From: Micropterus salmoides
Lineage: Eukaryota; Chordata; Actinopteri; Centrarchiformes; Centrarchidae
Assembly (NCBI RefSeq): GCF_014851395.1
Contig: NW_024040041.1
Coordinates: 9,230,041-9,294,040 of the forward strand
Direction: 5' to 3'
DNA length: 64,000 bases
Shown in pieces: positions 1-11,836 of this stretch; the stretch's first letter is position 1, and each line of letters starts with the position of its first letter. The notes beneath the pieces are model-generated. The model saw nothing but the letters and a program-made list of their open reading frames with translations, ran no database searches and was not told the DNA's origin. Made by a program: the position numbers and the translations under genes.

Positions 1-2532
1 CTTTGGCATGGTGCATGACCTCTGACCTGGTCCCATTAGAATTAATAAATTAAGATTAAATGAGGGGAATATAAAATGCACAGCTCTGTGCTTAAAATGG
101 TTTTCTGAATACAGCGTTCTGTCTCTATTATTGTTTACAATCCAAATCCACTGTGAAGGCCATTTCTGTTCTATAAAAACAATGCATCTCTCTCCTTAAT
201 TTGTTTAAATGCATGTTACAACTCCCTTTAGTAAACCATGTCTGGGTGTGTGTATTTGTGTGTTGGTGCAGTTTTGCAGGGGATAAAACAGTCTGATTTG
301 AGGAGAGTCCAACCCAGTGTGCTAAATAATATATTTCCTCCAAATGTACTGTAGTACTAAATTGTCTCTGCCTTCATCCTCAAGCCCCCCCCCCCAACTA
401 CAGTATGTACAAGATCAGGAGAATAATAAATAGCTTCTATTAATCCAGATTATACATAGCTCGTATATCATGAACACACACACCCCACATGAGTGTCTAA
501 ATTGAAGGGGAGAGTGAGGGCCATACTTTAGGTAAATTAATGATTAATTGAAATATGTTGATGAATAATAAACCAGTCTCTGCGGGGTAACAGATTGCAC
601 TTTTCATATTTAATAGATTGATGGGCTTCACATAAACACACCCAACATGTACACACTCACAGCAACATATAATCACAGACAAACACACTCGTCACATGTA
701 CATGCGCCTCTTCACAGTCGACACGTGAAACAGAGGGGTGAACGTACAGTAGATTAAAACATCAAAGAGGGCCTACGCTGCTCACTTGAAACACCCAGGC
801 TGCTTTAGCTTGTTTCTTAGCTTATAATAATCCCACAAAGGGGCCTCAATGTTGCTTTTCTACACACCCTGTGTACTCCCATCACTCCTCATGGACAGTG
901 TCTGTGTCCATACAAGTCCTCTTAATCAGCTCAGATGAATTATTGAATAGCCTTTTTATATCAAATCATGACCCATATTCCGCTCGCTTGAAGTGAATAT
1001 GCTGCCAATAAAAATCAAGATGTATTTTTTAAGTCGTCCCACATAGGCTCCCTGCTCACTCTCTAATGGTTGAACAGGATTCAGGCACACACACTGCAGA
1101 AAGTTAGGGCCTTTAGATGGAGCTCAGCAAGACAGATTCGCTCATTTACAGAGATGATGGACGAGTTTGCCACGCAGCATAGCACACATGTGAATCTGAG
1201 GTGTTGAGCTTTAACTTGCACCACACTTTGGATTACATGAGCTGAAATCATCTTTACATGTTTAAGGTTTGACTTCTGATGATGCACGCTGAAACTTGCA
1301 GCATTGCGTTAGAAGGCAAAAATCCCTAGACAGCACAGAGCGAATGTTATTTGAAGATAAAATATTTAATAGGGTGTTATTGCTGGTTTCATTAAGGCAG
1401 ATGCAATGCTCAGAGCCAGACACAGGAGTTGTATTGTCGTCTCATTAGGTAGCACATGGGGAGAAAGAGAGGCAGAGAGAGAATCAGTAGGAAGAGGGGA
1501 TAGGATTATGAATCTCCTTAGCCCCTGCTGTCTCCTCTCCTGGCTTGTTTATCAATGACGACTGCAAACACGATGCCTATGAAATCTCTTAAGCTCCATT
1601 TTTTTGGCAGACTTCTTTTTTCCCCGTAAGCTTCTGGCATCAAGGAGTTTTCAGACACTAAAAATTGACAGGAGCCTTGAAATATGTGTTAGTGCCCCGG
1701 TCACCTAACACAACTGATTTATTGTTCAATAAAATTTGGTGGCAATAGTTACACAAACATTATTCATTTAGAATGAGGGTGCGCTTTAATTCTTAGAATT
1801 ACACTAAGGAACAAACCGTGTAAAACATTAACTACAATGTCACCTTTGGCTTGAACATAAATTAAGCAATGCAGAAAATGTGATGCCGCTTTCAAAGGTG
1901 GCTCTGTAAATTCATTTGGAAAAGGCTGAAAAAGATATACTTGTCTTTCATGATCCTGAATGCAATTGTGTCCCGCCAACAAATCACATTTATATTCGCA
2001 TGGAAGTAACGCTCAGCTGTATCCATCGTCCAAACTGTTAATTTGGACAGCGATTGCTCACTCTACCACTAAGCTACGCTCTAAAGGATCGCTTAAAACG
2101 TTATCAGCATCCTCTGCAAAACACTTCTCAAATCAGCTGTATCAACTACAGTTTTCAAGCTGTAAGTGGGATATAATGTTCACATCCCCGTCCATTTTGC
2201 TTCTGCCTTCCTCTGCCGCACTGTCAAAACAATAATATTACAGCGAGAAGCATGTTTCACCTGTTCGTAAAAACTGACATGTACAGTTTTGGTGATGATT
2301 ACAGTAAAAAAGACAGCAGTGAGCCACGTGTCAGAGACGTCCATTTTGCAGCGTGGCAGCTTTGACAGCTTTGACAGACTGTCTGAGCTTAAGTGCCCAT
2401 CTGTAGATAGGCTACAGGGGTCGCATGTGTGCCAAGAGCGCCAAGCAGAAAGGGTAATGGTCCTGGGTTATGAGAGCAGGTCCCAGGTGGGTTTCACAGG
2501 TACGTAGCTGTAACCTTGACCACACGCACACT

Positions 2533-2536
<4 letters not shown>

Positions 2537-2575
<39 letters not shown>
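2537..2575. repeat. (CA)n microsatellite
   Basis: About 19 nearly uninterrupted CA units. A complementary GT tract lies only about 100 bases away, so the two could pair as a hairpin. Confidence 0.95.
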
Positions 2576-2579
<4 letters not shown>

Positions 2580-2677
2580 TAAATCCCAACTACTGTCAGG
2601 CAAATGATAGGGAAAGTTAATCAGAGAAGAGGGGTCAATCGCCGCTACACCTGTGATGGATAGATGGACAAAGTGTC

Positions 2678-2730
2678 TGCATGTGTGTGTGCATGTGTGT
2701 GTGTGTGTGTGTGTGTGTGTGAGTGTGAGA
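2678..2730. repeat. (GT)n microsatellite
   Basis: GT-rich tract with a pure core of about 14 units, in inverted orientation to the CA tract just upstream. Confidence 0.9.
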
Positions 2731-5093
2731 GAGAGTGGGTGTGAATGTGCATTTTGCTGCAGACATAGAATGAAGATTTCATTCCAACACACTCGACTAG
2801 GAGAGAGGAGATATAATGTCATTCTCCTACTGTGAAGTAATTTGTGTTTTTTTTTAAATAACAGCAGGTAAAAATAATTGCATTGAGAAAAGGGCAATGT
2901 AGTCTGTCTCTTCATGTAGATTACTTTATCGATCTACCAATTTTTCTTTTTTCCCTAGCACACGCACACACTCCTGTGCTTTAAATAAGAGTGTGGAGCA
3001 GCACTGAATCGATGATTTGATGGGCAGAAGTGGCCACTCCATCAGGTGGAGAGTGGCTAATATGGAGATTAATTTCAACATGAGATATATTTATATATTC
3101 ATGTGTTTAAATTATTCATATTAAAAGTAAATTTTTACTTGATCAGATGTTAAATATGAGAATACGCATGTGATCCTAGTTCATATTAATACAATTAAAG
3201 CCTCATGGGAAAAAAGAGAATCAAAGACTCATGTGTAAAAAATACAAAAGGATAAATGGCGGTGAAATGTAAGGGAAATTACTCATCTCTGATAATCTGC
3301 CAATATCCACTTAAATTCTACCTCACCCTCACATAGCACACACACACACACACACACATCATTGACACGTATGCACACACACACATACACATGCAGAAAA
3401 TGTGGGTTATTGGCAAAAAATAAAGATGAATATCTACATCAATTAATCATCATCCAAAACATGCAACAGCAATAGCATGTGTGGATTCAAAGCACCGTAC
3501 TCACCTATTTAACCCTTAACACTGAGAAATATTACATTTAATCGATTTTGTAGGCTGGAGAAATTGTAAGAATCATGGCTATTACGTCAACTAATAGACA
3601 AAGATGTTGCTTGAGTCTTTAATCCGCGTTAGTGAAATCCCATTAAGATTAAGAAATCAGCCTCAGTCCATTACAAAAAAATGGCAAAAAAGAGAGTCCC
3701 GAATATAGGACAGTTTTTACTAATTGTTATTTTGTTCATTTGGAATCAAATCCAGGATTTAAAGGGTAATTCCACAGGAAAACAGCTATATCCAGAGTGC
3801 CTTTATCAGGGTGACAGATGCTCAAAAGTCCCACTTCCCATTATCTTCATGTAATGAAGAGGAGAGGCATTAAATCTCCTTCAGGAAAAAAGTGGAAATA
3901 TAAAAAAAGGAGATGGACAAGGAAATGAGTTGTGTGGTTAGCTTCACTTTGCTATGCATCTGTCTATTGCTGTGTTTCTATTGCTCACCACACACAGGCA
4001 TACACACCACACACACACACACAGCAAATAATTCATTTACTTTGCAGTCAGCTTAATTCTTTCGAGCCACCCTATCTTCTATTTTTCTAAAAATGCAAAA
4101 GATTAATCAAGAATAATCTGCATCTTGTATTTCAATAAACGAAAGTCGAACTGCAAAATTACGTCACCAAAATGCAAAATAAATAGCAACTCCTCTCTGA
4201 TGCAAGCAAGTCAATGACGTGAGAATGGTAGGACATGAAATTATTTAGATGGCAAAAGAGAAAAAACAAAATGGAACAACATATAAATCAATAAGTGGAC
4301 CAATTCAGAGGGGGTGAGAGGGTGGAAGTGATGGAAAAAAACAGATGCTGAAAGAGGTGACTAAAGAGAATAAAGCTTCAAGCAAAGAGAGTGAAAAAAG
4401 TGAAAAATTATGGTGGAGGAAAAAAAGGGGGAGAAATCCTCTGGATGATAAAGCCAGTTTTTTTCTAGTCCATTCTCTTTGGGTGTTTTTGTGTGTCTGT
4501 CTGCGAGAATGAGAGTCAGTTCAGAAAGATAGGCGAGTCGGGGGGGGGCAGAGAAAAAGAAGGAGGCGGAGGAGTGTATAAACACAGATGACACCCTAAC
4601 AGAACGGACAAGTGCTGGCTTAGAAATACGCTTTGAAACAAAAGTGCACTGTCGACCTTCACCTGATAAGCATGAAGTGAGGAAACTTAAAACGCACCTC
4701 GGTGTCATAATAATGTACACTCCCTCTATGGAACGAATGTGGAGTTTGGACATCTCTCAGTGTGCATGACAGCAAACAAAAGGACATGTGAGGAGAGCAG
4801 GGTGTGTGGTAAAGGGGCATTTCAGACGCTTTAATGGAAGAACAGACTTTTGTGCAATAACATAGAAATGACAACAGAGGTCGGTCAAAATGTGGTTCCA
4901 TGATGACGACTGGAGAAGGTGCTTGCTTGATGAATCACTGTGGTCTTGGTTGAGGAGAACAAAAAAAAATCAAAGTCAGAAAACACAGATTATAGTATAC
5001 AAGGGGAGAGTGACGTGAGGATGACATGGCATGAGGCAAGAATCAGCTGAGAGCCGGATGGGAGGGGTGCCATGGTTATACCAGATTGTAAGC

Positions 5094-5136
5094 CAGTGTG
5101 TGTGCGTGTGTGTGTGAGCGTGTGCGTGTGCATGTC
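5094..5136. repeat. Interrupted (GT)n microsatellite
   Basis: Alternating GT/GC dinucleotides with imperfect units such as GAGC and GCAT. Confidence 0.85.
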
Positions 5137-8100
5137 CAGGTGTGCTTAATATATGTGCACCCCACAAAAAACACCTTGCATACACAGAAAAGGAACAAAG
5201 ACTTTGAGACAGACACTAAACACTAAATAGACCTACCTATGGTTAGAATAAAGAATCGCCCAAAAAAGATGCATAGGATGGTAGGAGGAAAAAAGAGAAG
5301 GGGGAAATAGGAAATAGGAAAAGGTACAAAAGTGAAAAAAAGCATAAATAGAAAATACAAGCAAGCCAATTAAAATGTCTCTATCAGGGTTGTTTTTTAA
5401 AGTAAGGAAATTAAAACACTGGTGGAGTCAAAAAAGTAGCCAAAGTTAAGGTGGACAGTGAGTGGAGTGGAGGGGAGGAGGAGGAGGGAGCCGGTGAAGG
5501 GAGGAGGGAGCGTGGGCTGCACAGGGATAGAAAGGGCTGGAAGTGATAGCAATGGAGAGGGAAGGGAGAATGAATGAAGGGGGAAAAAAGAGAATAAAGG
5601 GGGCAAAAAAAATCCCCCTCCTCTTTCTCTTTCTCTTTTTCTCTGTCTCTCTGCCTCTCTCTCCCTCCTTGTCTGGCTCATAAATAGAAGAAATTGTTGA
5701 CCAGGTAAATGGCGAAATAGATAAGAAGACAGAGGACCGAGAGAGCAAGCAAATGAAAAGGTAAAGCACCTCCCAGCAGCGCGATGAGGAAAAAAAAGAA
5801 CAAAAAACGAAAGATAAAAGCAAATACTCCAGTGGCCTCCGTTGTCTCCAGTCTATATGTGGAAGGGGGGATTGGCTATTGCCAGTTGTTCCCCTTCCCC
5901 GGCTGCCTTCTGCTTTCTTCTGTCTCTCCTTCCAAAAAAGACTTCCCATCCAGATGACAAAAAGCAGGCACGGATGTCCTTTCCTCTCTCTCTCAACTCT
6001 GGTCTAATATCTCGTGCCACTCACACAGGTTAGACATTGTTGCAGCGGCAATGCACAGTATCACCAGTACTGCCCAGTGGGAGGAAAAATAGGCATTGGG
6101 ACTGCTGCTAGTCAAACACTGCCTGCCTCATGAGGAAGGATACTGAGCTGGAATTGCTCTGTCTCCCCTCTCCCGCCCATCCCTGTGAAAAGATGGGAGG
6201 AAGGGAGGTGGGCCCACTCGCTGCATTAGTATTCATTGAAAGAGTATGAGAGAGAGAGAGAGAGATGAGGAGGAGGGAGAGAGAGGTGCCTTCCAACAAA
6301 TGTGGAGGAACCAAACCGGTGTGTGAAACTGATAAGAGACTGGCTCCCCCTAGAGTCAATCATCAACAGACAAGTTCAAATAACTGGAAACACTGGGAAT
6401 GTAGCCTGTTGAACAATCAAATTGATGACCTGTGACCCGCCTTCAGGGCAACACAGGATGTTTGAACCTCTTAAGACAAATTCACGGCTTTGATTTTGCA
6501 GTGTGTCGCTCCAGCTGCATGGCATTGCTTATGAAAGAATTAAATGTTCAATCGGTCAAACGTAAAGAGTTATCATTTACACTAAACACTCTCTGTGGGT
6601 AAAAATTGGACTATGGATTAAAGAAAATTTGGCTCACATCTGTGGTGTTGTGTGAAAACTGACTGATCCTTTCCTCTGCGTTTTGCCCCATGCCAAACTC
6701 AGTGTTGTCATGGTGACAGATGACCAAATCAAAGCTAGTAGCACACAAAGGTAGGTGGTCAAAAGGACCCTTCAAAAGGTAAAGACTGCAAGACACAATG
6801 TCTCCATTAAATACTGCAGTCCTCAAATATTTGGTCTATTTTACCCTGTTTCTGCAATCAGCAATGACGTGGACCAAATGACCACATTTACTGAAAATTA
6901 CATTTCACCTGCCATGCACGCAAAGAAAATACACTACAAGTGTACAATACTCTTCATAGAGGCTTACACTCAAAATAGTGTGAGACTCTTTGGATTATAA
7001 ATCACACTTTTTGTTTTATTCTCTTCAGGGAATAGGTTGTTTTCAATGTATTTCCACAGCCAAGACTACAGTGCATATACAGATCTTCTAACTAACTGTG
7101 TTAAAGTTGTTATTTACAGCAAAGGAAGAAAGACACAGAGGGAGACAGAGAGATACCGACAGATCCGGAAAGAAAAACATGATTACAAATCTCCACGGTC
7201 CGCTGTCTTCTCTGCTGACCCGTTTATCAGACTGTAATTACTTAACTCACAATCGAACTCAAGCCCATTTGTATTTACAATGACAGGTGTTGTGTGTAAG
7301 GTGGCGTGCAGAGCATAACATTTTAGGCAAGTTCTGTTCAATATCTGAATTGTGCATGAGCACATTAAGAAATTACCTTACAATGAAGTTGAAGTTGGAA
7401 TCCATGAAACGCAACACTATGGTTCCTATACCAGTTCATCCGTCTCTGCTTGACCTTGCCCCAAGTTTCACACATCTTTGAACCTGAATTTGAAAATACA
7501 ATGGACAAATAGGATTTAGAGGAAAAATATGGTGACAAATGTCACAGTTAACATTATGTTCACACTGTATTCCAGGGAAGTTGCTGAGCATACGTGTTCT
7601 TTTCCTAATTATATACTTTTGCACCTGTGAGTGAGTTTTCAGTAGCTTACAGCCACTGCCACCTGCTTCTGTCGAGCAACTGGGATTCAGCACTTGAAAC
7701 ACATTTACAGATGTTGAAGAGAGGTGTAAAACATCAGTTGTTTGCTTCTTTAAGTGTTTTCATCAGATGTGAACCATTCTCTAATCCTGGGCTCAGCAAG
7801 ACTACACCCAGGGTCCACTTAACACAGAGCTGTGGTGGAGGTGAGGAGGTTGATGATGAGGAAGGTAAAACTAAAGCAAATACACACAAAAGAGCTGAAC
7901 GTACCGTTTGCATATTATCCCACTGCGCTGCACTGCATAGCCTACATTCATTTTCAGCCTGACTGCTCACACTTGAAGTAAGGTCCACGTTCCCTTGAAA
8001 CTGCTGGGGAAATGTCAGGTTGGAAGAAGCATCACATGGGTCGTGAACTTATTAGTGTGCCATATCGCCGCCTTGTGGTCGATACGCTGTAATTTGATCG

Positions 8101-8144
8101 ACTGTGCGGTGTTGGACTGAACCTGCTTGAGTCGCCGTTCAGAG

Positions 8145-9591
8145 ATGGCAGCGCTGACACCACCTTTGCGAGCCTGCCGAGGAATACTGAAAGAATTACG
8201 TGCCCTCCAAGGACCACGGTACAGACAGTCCCTGGCCTACAACTATGTTATGGACCAGTTTCGTAAGAATAAGGCGAGTTTTCCCACCAACTGCGTTTCA
8301 GCTAACGTTAGCTAAGTAAGCTAACTAGCATTACAAACTGCATAGGAGCTGCATGGCTAGCTCTACGTTAACATTAGCTAACCGGCTAACTATTGAATAA
8401 TAACGTTACTATTTTGCTAGTTACCGTTAAAATAACGTTCTCGCCGCTCGAAAACGTGGTAACTGAGCAAACACCCAACATGACACTGCAGTGTTGTTAT
8501 TGCCAACTTTGCAATATTTACAAGTAATAGTTCAACGCAAGGTGAGTGACGGAGAAGGACATGCTAACATTAGCCAACAGCTAACTTACTAATCTCAGTG
8601 TTGAGACGCAGGTGATAAAGTACTATGTCTAATGAATTAACTTCAGTACACAGGTGTCTAACTTGCGCACACGTGAGTGCAACATGCTAACACTACACAG
8701 GATTGAGTCCGTCATTGTGTTAATAACGTTGTTGTTAATTGGTCTCTATGTTAATGCGAAATATAACCGAGCAAACTATAAGCGATTATTTTTAAATCCA
8801 CTTGGGCATAGAAATCCCTCCATCGTCAGTAAACAAAGAATCTCGTCAGCCAAGGACAGTCCTAAATTAAACTATGTATTTATTTTTAATTAATATGTAT
8901 ACCTACTCTTCCATTAAACAGTGTGTTTATAACCAGCATGTTCATCTCGAGTGCTTGTGATTCTGTTTGTTCTCTGTTTACCCAAAACACTGTACAGCTG
9001 CTTGTTGATGTGAGTTAGGATTTTTAGGCACATATATAGCTTGTTTGGTTTATGCTTGGGTGAACATGGCTCACCAGGGCGGTTGAATGCATGTGCAGTC
9101 ACTGAAGCAAAATAGCTAGGAGCAACTTTTGCTTGTCAGTATGTATTTGTCCCAGCTTTGAAAAGATCCAAAGGCATTATAATATATATGTGAAACTCTA
9201 TAGGTACAAAATGCTTACTGTCCATGTAGCCGTTACAGTTGATGGAAGAAAAAAAACATTCTGGCAGAAAGGCCTATCATATAGTCACATTGTTTGTGTT
9301 ATAGTCTGTTACTGGAGTCATTGCTCCACATTGTCCTGTCATCATTTGATCGTCATTAATGGTTTTCTTTCTTTTCCCTCCTCACAGGTAACAGGAGAAA
9401 GGTACTGCCGTGCCCAGCAGGAAGCACACCATGCCTCAGACACATACCTGTGTTTGCTGGCATCTACTAGGAACCACCTGGTCCTACACAACCTTTACCA
9501 TGGCAAAGGAGAGCTAAACCAAGAAGAAGCAGCTGGCCTAGTGGGGCTGAGGTTGCCCACTCAGCCAGGAGGTAAAGGTTGGGAGAAGTGA
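8145..9591 (+). CDS. fmc1: FMC1 homolog, mitochondrial ATP synthase (complex V) assembly factor
   Basis: Two exons, 8145-8273 and 9388-9591, give a 110-residue protein; the human protein has 113. FMC1 is a small mitochondrial protein that supports assembly of the F1 part of ATP synthase. The second exon holds the family signature: CRAQ, a TYLCLL segment, HGKGE, GLVGL, and a C-terminal QPGGKGWE block almost identical to the human protein. The start is the ATG at 8145 (context agagATGGCAG), giving MAALTPPLRA; an in-frame ATG six codons upstream is less likely by homology. Splicing is phase 0 between a lysine codon and VTGER. The only donor that keeps the frame is GC rather than GT (aag|gcgagt). 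The acceptor is a normal cacag. The next gene downstream is hebp1-like, in the same direction. Confidence 0.95.
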
Positions 9592-9984
9592 GGACATGGA
9601 AGGATGCAACGTTGAAAGAGAAACTTGACATGCTTCAGAAATGACTTGTGTGTGGCTGATCTCGTCTCATACAATTTACCTCATGGAAAAATTTGACTGG
9701 AGTCTGGCAGACTAGACTGGAGATTGTGCCATCATGGACTGCTTTGAGGGAACTCGACTTATTCATGTTGTGTTCAATGATCAAGGGGAGGAAATCTGAT
9801 CTGAGAGTATTTGAAACAAATGTGAAAATATAATCTATGCTTTGATTGTTTTAGCTGTAAATATACTGTACTATACAGATGTTCCACACCTGCTTTTGTT
9901 TGTGTTTTGGCCATTTTAAATGTCATTTGGCAAAAGCAACCATTAAGAAGGACTGTAAGTTTTCATTTTGATTCATTTTTCCCC

Positions 9985-9990
9985 ATTAAA
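9985..9990 (+). terminator. Probable fmc1 poly(A) signal (ATTAAA)
   Basis: An ATTAAA hexamer about 400 bases after the fmc1 stop, followed by T-rich sequence. It is the best-placed candidate for the end of the transcript. Confidence 0.5.
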
Positions 9991-10410
9991 ATATTAGTCA
10001 CTGTTACACTTTTCTGAGATTTTTTAAAGAACTTGGTTACACATTATAACACATTAATGAACATCCTGCTTGCATATAAATTAAACTGGCACTTAAGTAC
10101 TCCTTTTACATGCAGTTAAGGAGTCAGGTTATAGTAAATATGCATCAGACTTATTTATCAGACATTGATCAAAAGGAATCATGAAGAATATTTATCCTAT
10201 AGGGAATGTGAAATTGTAAGTCAAATTGGGCTTGGTCCATTCGTGTCTTTATAGACACAGCAATTTGCACAGTTTTTAGTGGGATTCTTGTGGGAGTCTG
10301 TCCCACAGAGGTAAAAGACTGCAGAATGTGGTTGTCTTGTGCAGAGAGTGGCAGACATCGCAACATCATGTAACTGGACAAGAGGAAAAGTTTCAAAAAT
10401 CATCACAGTA

Positions 10411-10564
10411 AGGGCGTGGGTGGTTCATGTGCAGGGCTGAGCCCTTATTGCAGTGGCCCATGGTTCGAGTCCACCCTGTGGCTCTTTGCTGCATGATTCT
10501 CTCTCTCTCTCCCCTGTTTCCTGATTATCCACTACTTGTTACTCTCAAATAAAGGAACAAAAAA
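10411..10564 (+). mobile_element. tRNA-derived SINE
   Basis: The head resembles a tRNA and has a B-box-like ggttcgagtcc at about 10452. The body has the ctctttgctgcatg and CT-rich segment typical of a common fish SINE. The 3' end is caaataaagg followed by an A-rich tail. Boundaries are approximate; I saw no clear target-site duplication. Confidence 0.75.
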
Positions 10565-11836
10565 AATCAGTTCATGCCAAACACTGGTAAAACTGCATCA
10601 GCCAAGATAAACAGTGGTTGCCAAGGAACCCCTTATCAAGAGACTGAAATCACTGCTTAAAAAACACTAAAAGCTGCATCCTCAAAATTTAATTTTGAGC
10701 TTTGCAACTCAGCAGAAAATTTATACAATGAAGTTCAAATTAAAATCAATTCAATCAGACATTGAATTACATTCTACTGCACAGTGTCCCATTGATTTTG
10801 TCCACCCTTTTACCATATATATATTATACCTGCTTCGATGGAATCTGGTCTTCTTTCTCTGTTGCCTCTTCCTCCACAGCTCCCTCATACAGCACCTCAC
10901 CTTTTCTGGCCCAACATTAACCATCCCAGTTTTTTTTCGTTAAATCTACCCTTCCTGTTTCCTCTTATTCTCCAGTGGTGACTAACATTGCCTTCAGTGT
11001 GAATTTAAATAGACCAACCCCAAAGCAAAGCAACGCACAGTGACACACATGGCAGGAAGACATGCACCCATGCGCTGCCCTGAACTAGCACACACACACA
11101 CTCAGCCCTGGAAAGAAAGTCCAATGCATACTGACACAACAACGGCTTGTGTCAAAATTTGTATTGCACAAAAAGCAAGATGTAAATGTGCTGCTCCACG
11201 GCCCACTTTTTTATGCATCCTGGAACAGACAGTCATGACAAACAGAATGAGAGAGACGAGGTGGGGGGGGGGACAACACTCCCTGTATGCTGCATCCCAT
11301 ACCAAGAAATTACTTCTGCTCATCTGGTCAAACTCTTCTGGGGGGTAATAAACCATGGAAAATTGGCTTGATGCTGTCAGACTGATGCCCCACATTAAGT
11401 GAACATAAACGTTTAAGAGTGAAAGGTGGTGATATAAGTGGGAGTCAAGCTGGTAAGACAAAAAAACAGAGCGAAGGAAGAGAGGAGGGCGGAGAAACTC
11501 CCCCCGTCAGAGTAGAGGCGGATTTGTTCATTCCTTGGATCTGCAAAGGGGCGAGGATTCAGCAAGTCTCCAACTTCTGTCTCCGAAGGGGGAAAGCATC
11601 TGTTGAGGAGAGGTCTGTGCTCACTGGAACAGGGCGCACGCTCTTCTCTGGAGGAGAATTTGCGCTTTGGAGCATCTGGATACTGTCGGGAAGTTACCTC
11701 TTGTTTATCAAGGTTTTTCCAGGAGTTGAACGAGGGAGCTGTCAGAAAGTTGTTGTTGCAAAAAGCACAAGGACGAAAGACAGGGTAAACAAACCAAAGG
11801 AGCGATAGAGAGGAGAGGTGACCTGGCCGAAGCGAC

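Larger units (their letters stand above)
1..8144. other. Gene-free 5' flank with simple repeats
   Basis: No coding exon can be supported here. Open frames are short, rich in repeat-encoded residues, and lack splice-site continuity with neighbours. The stretch is AT-rich and carries several CA/GT, CT and GA microsatellites and purine-rich tracts (about 4250-5850). One hydrophobic minus-strand frame near 5678-5870 is discussed as a weak finding. The region could be spacer, distal regulatory DNA, or an intron of a gene lying outside the window. Confidence 0.6.
9592..11836. other. fmc1 3' UTR, spacer and hebp1-like promoter/5' UTR
   Basis: The first 400 or so bases are the likely fmc1 3' UTR. 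A tRNA-derived SINE lies at 10411-10564. The last 450 bases before 11837 are purine-rich and are probably the 5' UTR and promoter of the hebp1-like gene. Open frames there (for example 11419-11808) lack homology and overlap this leader. Confidence 0.6.

Noticed and set aside
2532..2915. Open frames on both strands across the CA/GT repeats
   Set aside because: Their residues (HTHTHT, VCVCVC) come from the dinucleotide repeats, and no flanking exon or homology supports them.
5397..5949. Long overlapping minus-strand frames (94 and 167 codons)
   Set aside because: Arg/Glu/Lys and Ser/Pro/Leu bias follows from the purine/pyrimidine strand asymmetry. No recognisable domain was seen.
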